A stretch of DNA of 64,000 nt from Tolypeutes matacus (Eukaryota; Chordata; Mammalia; Cingulata; Chlamyphoridae), in contig JAKSZT010054568.1 of NCBI GenBank assembly GCA_026826555.1, positions 8,399,318 through 8,463,317 of the forward strand, in the 5' to 3' direction. Made by a program: the position numbers and the translations under genes. Under the pieces are notes generated by a model, which saw nothing but the letters and a program-made list of their open reading frames with translations, was not told the origin of the DNA and made no database searches. Below, piece by piece: positions 56,388 to 64,000 of this stretch; within the stretch, counting starts at the first letter, position 1, and each line of letters begins with the position of its first letter.

Positions 56388-59300
56388 GCTTTTTAAAATA
56401 ATTTTTTTTATTACAGAAGTTGCAGGTTTACAGAAAAATCATGATGAAGACAGAATTCTCATATACTCCCCCTGTTATTAACACTTTGCATTAGTGTGGT
56501 AACTTTGATAGATTTGATGAAAGATATTATTATAATTATACTATTATCTATAATGCATAGTTTACATTAGGGTTCATTCACTCTGTTGTACAGTCGCATG
56601 TTTTTCCCTAAATTTTTTTCTAGAAACATATATAACCTAACATTTCCTCTTTTAACCATATTCAAATATACCATTCAGTGGTGTTAATTACATTCACAAT
56701 GTTGTGCTACTATTGTCACCATCCATTATCCAAATTTTTCTATCACCCCAAACAGAAACTCTTTACCAATTTAGCATTAACTCCCCATTACCTTCCCCAA
56801 CCCTGAGCCCTGGTAACCTGTTTAGAACTCTATGAGTATGTTTATTCTAATTATTTCATATCAGTGAAATAAAGGATGATACAATATTTATCCTTTTATA
56901 TCTGGCTTATTTCACTCAACATATCTTCAAGGTTAGACCATGTTGTTGCATTCTGTTGTATGTATATGCAACATTTTGTAATACATTCCCCTTTGATGGA
57001 CACTTGGGTTGCTTCCATATTTTGGCAATTGTGAACAATGCTGTGATGAACATCAGTGTGAAAATATCAATTCAAGTCCCTACTTTCATTCCTTTGGGTA
57101 GATACCTAAAAGTGAGATTCTCAAGACATATGGTAATTCTATATCTAACTTTATGAGGAACTGCCAAACTGTTTTTCAAAGTGGCTATACCATTTTACAT
57201 TTCCACCAACAAAAAATGAGTGTTCCTGTTTCTCCACAGTCTGGTCAATACTTGCTATTTTCTGTTTTGTTTTGTTTTGTTTTGTTTTTTTTCTCATTCA
57301 TAGGAGCCATTCTAGTGGGTATGAGATGGCATATTTTGTGATTTCAATTTACATTTCTCTAATGTTGAGCATCTTTTCATGTGCTTTTTGGACATTTGTA
57401 TATCTTCTTTGGGCAAATGTATGTTCAAGTCTTTTATCCATATTTTAAATGGGTTGTCTTCTTATTACTGATTTGTAAGGTTTCTTTATTTATTCTGAAT
57501 ATTAAGCCCTTATCAGATATGTGGCTTCAAATATTTTCTCCCATTCTGTAGGTTGTATTTGTCTTTCATGATGAAGTCCTTTGATGCACAAAATTTTTAA
57601 CTTTGATGAAGTCCCATTTATCTATTTTTCTTTTGTTTCTTCTGCATTTGGTATAAAGTCTAAGGAACCATTGTCTAACACAAGGTCCTGAAACTGCTTT
57701 CCTATGTTTTCTTCTAGGAGTTTTTTAGTTTTGGTTCTTATATTTAGATCTTTGATCCATTTTGAGTTAATTTTTGTATATGGTGTGAGAAGGGATCCAT
57801 CTTCATTCTTTTGCATTTGGATATCCAGTTTTTTCAGCACCATTGTTGAAAAGACTATTCTTTCCCCATTGAGTGGACTTGGCATCCTTGTCAAAAATCA
57901 ATTGGACGTACAGGTAATGGTTTATGTCTGAACTCTCAATTTGATTCCATTGGTCTATATGTCTGCTCTCATGTCAGTAATACCATGCTATTTTGATTAC
58001 TGTAGCTTGTAATACATTTTAAAACCAGAAACTGCGAGTACCCCAAGTTTGTTCTTCCAGATGGTTGACTATTTGATACCCTTTATCCTTCCATATATGT
58101 TTGATGATTGCCTTTTCCAGTTCTGCAAAGAAGGCTATCTGAATTTTGACTAGAATTGTATAACCTCTTTGGATAGAATTGAAATTTTTGTAATATTTAG
58201 TCTTCCAATCCATGAACATGCAATATCCTTCCCTTTATTTAGGTCTTCTTTGGTTTCTTTTAACAATGTTACCTAGTTTTCCAGGTAAAAGTGGTAAATT
58301 TCCAGGTAAATTTTAGATTTACTCCTAGATATTTGATTCTTTTAGTTGCTATTGTAAATAGAATTTTTAAAAATTTCCTCTTCAGATTGTTCATTACTAG
58401 TGCATAGAATCACTATTGTTTTTTGTGCATTGATATTCTACCTAGCCACTTTGCTGAATTTGTTTATTGGCTTTAGTAGTTTTGTTGTGGGCTTCAGTAC
58501 TTTCTATATATAGGATTCATGTCATCTTTAAATAGGAAACATTTTACTTTTTTAAAATTCTTGCTTAATTGCTCTGGCTATATGTCCAGCACAATGTTGA
58601 ACAACAGTGGTGATAGTGGGCATCCTTGTTTTGTTCCTGATCTTAGAGGAAAAGCTTTCAGTCTTTCACTACTGAGAATAATTTCAACTGTGGGTTTTTC
58701 ATATATGACCTTTGTCATGTTGAGAAAGTTTCCTTCTATTCCTAGTTTTCTAAGTGTTTTTATCAAGAAAGGATGCTGGATTTTGTCAAATGTCTTTTCT
58801 GTGTCAATTGAGATGATCATATGTTTCATTTCTCTTTGTTCTGTTAATGTGGTATATTAAACTGATTTTCTTATGTTGAACCATCCTCGCAGACCTGGGG
58901 TAAATCTCACTTGATCGTGGTGTATAATTATTTTAATGTGTATTTAGATTCAGTTTTATAAAATTCTGTTGAGGATTTTTGCATTTATATTCATAAGGGA
59001 TATTGGTCTGTAATTTTCTTTTTCATGGTTTCTTTATCTTGCTTTAGTATTAGTACATGGCTGGCTTCATAGAACAAGTTAGGGAGTGTTCCCTCCTCTT
59101 CAATATTTTGGAAAAGTTTGAGCCGGATCAGTGTTAATTATTTTTGGAATCTTTGGTAAAATTCACCATTGAAACTATCTGGCACTTTTGGAGGGAGGTT
59201 TTTGATTATTGATTTAATATCTTTACTTGTTATTGGTCTTTGCTCTCTTTCTTCTTTAGTCAGTGTAGATAGTTTGTGTGTTTCTAGGAATTTGTTCAAT

Positions 59301-59785
59301 TCATCTAGGATAACTAATTTGTTGGCATACAGTTGTTCATAATATCTTTTTATGTCTGTGGCTCCAGTACTATTGCTACCTTTTCATTTCTAGTTATTTT
59401 TGTCGCCTCTCTTTTTTCCTTTGTCAGTCTAGCTAAGTGTTTTTCGAGTTTATTGATCTTTTTAAAAAACCAACTTTTGATTTGGTTGACTATTATTTTA
59501 AAATTCTCTATTTCAATTATCTCTACTCTTATCGTTGTTATTTCCTCTCTTCTGCTCACTTTGGGCTCAGTTTGCTCTTCTTTTTCTAGATCCTCAAGTG
59601 TAAGTTTAGGGCTCTAATTTGAGGTTGTTCTTCTTTTTTAATATATGTATTTAGAGCTAGATTTCTCTCCCAGAACTGCCTTTGCTGCATATCATAAGTT
59701 TTGGTGTGTTGTGTTTTGATTTTCATTTGCTTTAAGATATTTTCTAATTTCCCTTTATGATTTCTACTTTGACACATTTAAAAAA
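56388..59785 (-). mobile_element. L1 with 3' UTR and most of ORF2, reverse orientation
   Basis: The 3' UTR (56,388 to about 57,560) has 'gtggtgttaattacattcac' and 'ttggcaattgtgaacaatgc'. Reversed ORF2 follows: at 58,578-58,829 the RT segment reads '[18 protein letters not shown]', at 57,622-57,894 the C-terminal segment has 'TKKLLEENIGKQF', and at 59,350-59,559 the linker before RT has 'FFKKINKLEKHLARL'. Frameshifts and stops break it into pieces of 60-90 codons, so it is dead. It continues at 60,943-61,060 beyond the COQ10B insertion. Confidence 0.9.
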
Positions 59786-59954
59786 AACTAATTACCTTTA
59801 TTAAGTTACCACTTTAGTCCTTACATTGATTTGTTAAAAAAAAATTTTTTTTTGAAATACCAAAGTGAGTACACACAATAAATAGAAAATAGGGATGCAT
59901 AGTGCTGGAGATGTATCAACCATCTTCATCTGTCAAGGACAATTTGACCCATAA

Positions 59955-60115
59955 TTAGCATTGTTGAAAAAGCAGCCATTTTCAATAACAATAACAATAA
60001 CAATAATTAGCATTATTAATAACAATAATAAATAGCATTTTCAATAACAAAATTCAATAAATAATTAGCATTTTCAATAACAATAACAATAACAATAATT
60101 AGCATTGTTGAAAAA
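59955..60115. repeat. (AACAAT)n-rich minisatellite-like segment
   Basis: Runs of 'aataacaataacaataacaa' alternate with 'ttagcattgttgaaaaa' or 'tagcattttcaataac', giving imperfect copies of one block at 59,955-60,008 and 60,062-60,115. It lies in the 3' UTR part of the COQ10B retrocopy and probably expanded after insertion. Confidence 0.8.
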
Positions 60116-60735
60116 CCTGGGAGAGGGTCGCAAACTACTAGAAAGTAGACTAAAGCTCTCAACCACTCGCCAAAATACATTCACTGTGTATCTGGAAGCT
60201 AACTAGCACTGAATTCTGTACTACCACCCACAAGAATAATTAAACAGCAAGTATTTTTAGGTTTTAAAATATCTGATGATTACGCAAACATACTAAGCCA
60301 CAAGGCAGGCCCTATAACAATAAGTTATACAGAATCTGAATTTAATAATTTAAATATGATATGGTTAATATAATACATACTGCATGAGTATCTAAACTAA
60401 GCTCTTTCAAGTAAAGTGATAATTAAAAGGTTTAAACTTAGTTTCAATTTCCATTCATAAGAGTGATGTCAGCCAGTATTCTAGCAACAGTAGTGACATC
60501 CTATTATAAATGCAGAATATTGATATACACATTACTTTGAATTATACTTGATTGAAGAAAATTCTATGTACATGTGGTTCTATATTTTATGTGCAAATTT
60601 TTAATGGTGCAGGTTTTAAATTACAGCTGGGTTTAACAAATACTTTCTAACTTCTAAAACTTAGTGATGAAAGCCTTTCATAAATGTGCGCAAATTTAGT
60701 TATAAGTAGGTAACACCAGTTCTTCTTGCCCCTCT

Positions 60736-61060
<325 letters not shown>

Positions 61061-62263
61061 ATACTGAAATAGTCCCTGAGATGTGTGTTTCTTACATTTG
61101 TATACAGCCCTAGTGATGTGACAAAGATTTCTTTGAATTCCAGGAACTAATAAAAACAAACAAACCAATGCAAAAAACAGCTTTCACAGTCTTTGTAAAT
61201 TGGCTCTATGTCGACTTGTGCTCTCCTTCAGGGTTTAGCCCTCCAATGAAGAAGATTCTTTTCTGAGTGCATCTTGTCCTGGATTAGTGCTTGCTTGTAG
61301 CCTTAGGAATTCTCCTTTTTACAGAAATTTAAATACCCCTTCTACTCCCTATGAAATAGACTTTCTCCCCCTCCCAGTTGCCCTATTGTATGACTTATAG
61401 CAGGTAATCTTTTGTCCCAGGCTTCTTTGACTTAATTGTTTTTTTTTTAATACTGCTTTAGCTGTCTGCAACCTGCTTCTGCCTGCAGGGCAAGTTCTGA
61501 GAGGTTGAGCCAGAGAGGAGTTTCCTCGTTCAGTTTACAGGATGCTCCTGATAGACAGGCACAGGCATATAGGCACCACAGTATGTGCATAGTGGTTACT
61601 CTGCTCCCTCTGGAACAGAGCAAGGGACCCAAAGTGGTAGCACAGGCTGGCTCCACACCACACTGGGGAGGATTTTTTTTTTTTTTTTGCACCTCCCAGT
61701 ACACATCCAGCTCTTTTAATATAGAGATGCCACCACACATTGTGCTTCCAGTGCAGCGTTTACATTTATATGCCCCTCAAATATTATTACTCCAACTATA
61801 AATATTCAATTTCAGCAGCAAGTTGAGAGCCAGTGTCACCGCGCGGCCCCGTCGCTGTGTGGCCCCGTCACTGGTCCTGAGCCCCCTCTGCAGGCTGGAC
61901 CTCTGTCTGAGAGCCCTCATGGGCCAGAAACCACTCCTTCACGCCTGGTCCTCTGGAGTAGCTGCCTGCCCCACTGCTGCTGACCATGCTGAGACACGGG
62001 TTGAGGATGGGCACCACAAGCTTGTCTTAACTTTTTTAAAAGCTCCATTTTCTTGAACTGGCATTTGCCCAGGTACTGCACCCAATTTAACTATTTTCCA
62101 GAGTTCTGGGGAAGATGGCTCTGTCAGTTTTTACTAGGGGTTCCAAGTTTCTGTGGGGCAACAGCGTGTACCCTGAAACATCATACACCACTGGCTTGGT
62201 TGACTGGAAATCAGTACTCGTTTTATGTATTATTCATTTGATATACATCTCAACCAACAATTT
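61061..62263. other. Unassigned sequence, possibly repeat-derived
   Basis: Includes a T-run at 61,675-61,688, a GC-rich patch at 61,835-61,900 with short repeats of 'ggccccgtc', and text at 62,090-62,170 ('agagttctggggaagatggc') that vaguely recalls an armadillo-lineage L1 segment. Open frames of 97-98 codons face each other. No gene is called. Confidence 0.3.
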
Positions 62264-62278
62264 AAAAAGTTATTATTG

Positions 62279-62398
62279 GGTTGTTTGGTGGTCATGGGGA
62301 AGGTTTTTCATTACCTTTCAGTAATGGACACAGGACATGGTAAATATCATCAAAATTATTAAACTGTATCATCTAAATTGTAAAAAAAAAAAAAAAAA
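62279..62398 (+). mobile_element. Short poly(A)-tailed retroposed insertion of unknown source
   Basis: About 100 bp ('ggttgtttggtggtcatggg' to 'gtatcatctaaattg') plus an A-tail of more than 20, between two exact copies of a 15-bp sequence AAAAAGTTATTATTG (62,264-62,278 and 62,399-62,413). The insertion site TTT/AAAAA suits the L1 endonuclease. The sequence lacks pol III boxes, so it is probably the 3' end of a truncated L1 or of another transcript. Confidence 0.8.
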
Positions 62399-62413
62399 AA
62401 AAAGTTATTATTG

Positions 62414-62575
62414 TCTACTGTGTGGTAGGTCCCATGCAAAATGCTAGAAATACAAAGGTGAACAAGATAACTGTTCAAAGTTCCAAGGAGCTAAGAATTT
62501 AGTGGAGGAGATGCTATTTATGCAACTAATCATTATATAATTTTATTAGTATTACAACAGAAGTCTAACATGCTA
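62414..62575 (+). mobile_element. Possible ancient SINE/LINE fragment
   Basis: 'tctactgtgtggtaggtccc', 'atgctagaaatacaaaggtg' and 'ccaaggagctaagaatttag' resemble an old mammalian repeat ('ctactgtgtgccaggcactg...gctggggatacaaagatga...aaggagctcacagtctag'). The target duplication of the preceding insertion lies in its first bases. Confidence 0.45.
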
Positions 62576-62689
62576 TGGTAACATAGATGAAAAAGCAGAT
62601 AAAAGGGATGATTTACAGAAAACTATAGGCTTGTAGGAATGGAATGATGAAGGCATTTTTCAGGAATCAGCTTTTGAGCACCATTTCTT

Positions 62690-62890
62690 CCTTAATATCT
62701 TCCCTAAGCCTCCAGAGTAGTTTTGATATATCTCCATGGCAGCACTTATTATACTGAAATTAACTCTACTGTTTCTCCTTCTACACTGTAAGTTCATTGG
62801 AAACAAAGACCATGTCTTATTTTTGAATCCCTAGTACCTATAATGCAATGCATAATAGTTGCTCAATAAATGTCTTCTGAATGAATAACA
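62690..62890 (+). mobile_element. L2 LINE 3' end
   Basis: 'ctacactgtaagttcattgg', 'aaacaaagaccatgtcttat', 'gaatccctagtacctataat' and 'gttgctcaataaatgtcttc', ending 'tgaatgaata', then an (AACAAT)n-type tail. It matches the L2 terminus closely. Confidence 0.85.
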
Positions 62891-62899
62891 ATAACAATA

Positions 62900-63709
62900 A
62901 CAACAACAAAACACATAGTATTTGGAAACTACCAAGTGGTTTTGTGTTGCTAGAATGTATCGGGCATACCAGAGAGCAACGAAGTGACTGGCTATAAGGC
63001 TGGAAAATAGTCTAAGACAAAGCTGTGAACAGCCAGATTAACTAGACTATATGATATACCAAATATTTTTAGTCATTCTTTTCTATGTATATTTCTTATC
63101 TCACCAGGTAGAATATGTTCTTTAGGAAGAGAGATTTTATCTTAATGCCACAGTATTTACTTCAGTGGCAGACACAGTTCTTTGTACATTATAGGGTGTG
63201 CATCACATCAAAAGAGTTTATTAAATCAAAGCATCAAATGAGAAAATTCATTTAAAAGTGCTTTTTAAAAGACTATACTATTATTCATTTGTCAAAGCTT
63301 TTTGACTGATAGCAAGCAGTGACTATACAATGCACTCAGAATGACATTGGAAGCATTCTTTTAATCCATTATTTTCCCTTGAACTGAACGTGTTTCCATT
63401 TGGAAAACATAGAACTATAAACAAACTTAAAATATTGAAATAATTACTTGTATGTGACTCATTTTGAACTCCCCACTTATTAAAAAAAAGTATCAAATCA
63501 GAAAACAAACTGACACTGACTCAAGTGTTTTATTTTTGTTTTTTAAAATAAAGTTTTCAGAATAGCCAGTCAAGATCTCACAAACTGCCTAGCTTACTAT
63601 AGCTGCAATAATCCTGTAGTGAGAACTGATTTACATAGTAATGCACCATAAGTATTGTAAGATAGAAGTTGATGTAGTAAAATGATGGTAACTGTTTAAC
63701 AGGCTTTCC
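62900..63709. other. AT-rich single-copy DNA
   Basis: A weak L2-like patch may lie at 63,100-63,200. No exon or confident repeat. Confidence 0.35.
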
Positions 63710-63729
63710 GGGGGGGTGGGGGGGTGGGG
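63710..63729 (+). repeat. G-run with quadruplex potential
   Basis: GGGGGGGTGGGGGGGTGGGG: three G-runs of seven, seven and four separated by single T, enough for at least four stacked G-tracts. Confidence 0.95.
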
Positions 63730-63904
63730 AAGGCTTGATTTGTGCTCATTCCAGTCCTCTAAATACTCCCACCATGGCCCACATGAAGCAACTTGCATGA
63801 AGTTACTGAAAAGCAGGTTTAGGAAGAGATGTTGACAATCAGATCTTCTAAGCCTGAAAGCAGCCAGCTCCAGCACACCATTGGTTGATATTTATAACAA
63901 CTAT

Positions 63905-64000
63905 CATAATTTAAAAATAAAAGTAATGAACACCTGCAGTGTGCCCAGAACTCTTCTAAATGCATAACATGGTTTATGTCACTTAATTCACACAACAGCT
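63905..64000 (-). mobile_element. MIR SINE, reverse orientation, cut by window end
   Basis: 'gtgtgcccagaactcttcta', 'aatgcataacatggtttatg' and 'tcacttaattcacacaacag' match the start of a reversed MIR. It continues past the end of the window. Confidence 0.75.

Noticed and set aside
56001..56396. Plus-strand open frame of 131 codons
   Set aside because: It lies entirely over the reverse-oriented long DAS SINE.
59955..60115. CRISPR-like array
   Set aside because: Repeats are AT-rich, imperfect and without regular unique spacers, and the genome is mammalian.

Overview
This is a mammalian nuclear genome window from an armadillo, most likely Dasypus or a close relative. The diagnostic signal is nine tRNA-derived SINE copies of the Dasypus (DAS) type. 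They carry a pol III A box (around AGCTCAGTGG), a B box (around GGTTCAATCCC) and a poly(A) tail, and several have clear target-site duplications. Around them are pan-mammalian L2 and MIR remnants, L1 copies of several ages, and MaLR-type LTRs. Nothing bacterial, organellar or recently viral was seen. One 10-N assembly gap lies at 32,355-32,364.

Layout. 1-4 kb is GC-rich single-copy DNA with L2 and MIR fragments. 4-25 kb is mostly old retroposons: an L1-derived block at about 10-14.6 kb cut by three SINEs, L2 at 17.6-18.2 kb, a minus-strand L1 at 18.4-19.4 kb, and a long lineage-type L1 3' region at 21.6-23.2 kb. 25-32 kb is mainly single-copy, with an AT-rich 3'-UTR-like segment and one possible minus-strand terminal exon at 29.9-31.0 kb. 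32.3-34.5 kb leads into a 3-kb CpG island (34.56-37.6 kb), the only strong promoter signal here. 38-47.5 kb holds MLT1/MaLR LTRs, including an LTR-internal-LTR copy (44.5-46.9 kb) and a solo LTR with a perfect 5-bp duplication. 47.5-51 kb is AT-rich single-copy DNA. 51.4-61 kb is a pile of minus-strand L1s, interrupted by an LTR, a SINE and a 5'-truncated COQ10B retrocopy. 61-64 kb is AT-rich with small retroposon scraps.

No intact protein-coding gene can be supported. The long open frames in the CpG island occur in many frames at once and look like GC-driven artefacts. The best gene-level evidence is the CpG island (NRF1-type sites, two minus-strand GTAAGT donors) and the candidate terminal exon with AATAAA signals at 30.0-30.95 kb; joining them is conjecture. 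I found no convincing new biological system. The most informative items are the COQ10B retrocopy with its 26-bp stop-codon duplication, the MaLR element, a perfect 19-bp GC-rich hairpin near 6.2 kb, the duplicated flank of the assembly gap, and a short poly(A)-tailed insertion at 62.3 kb with a 15-bp target duplication.
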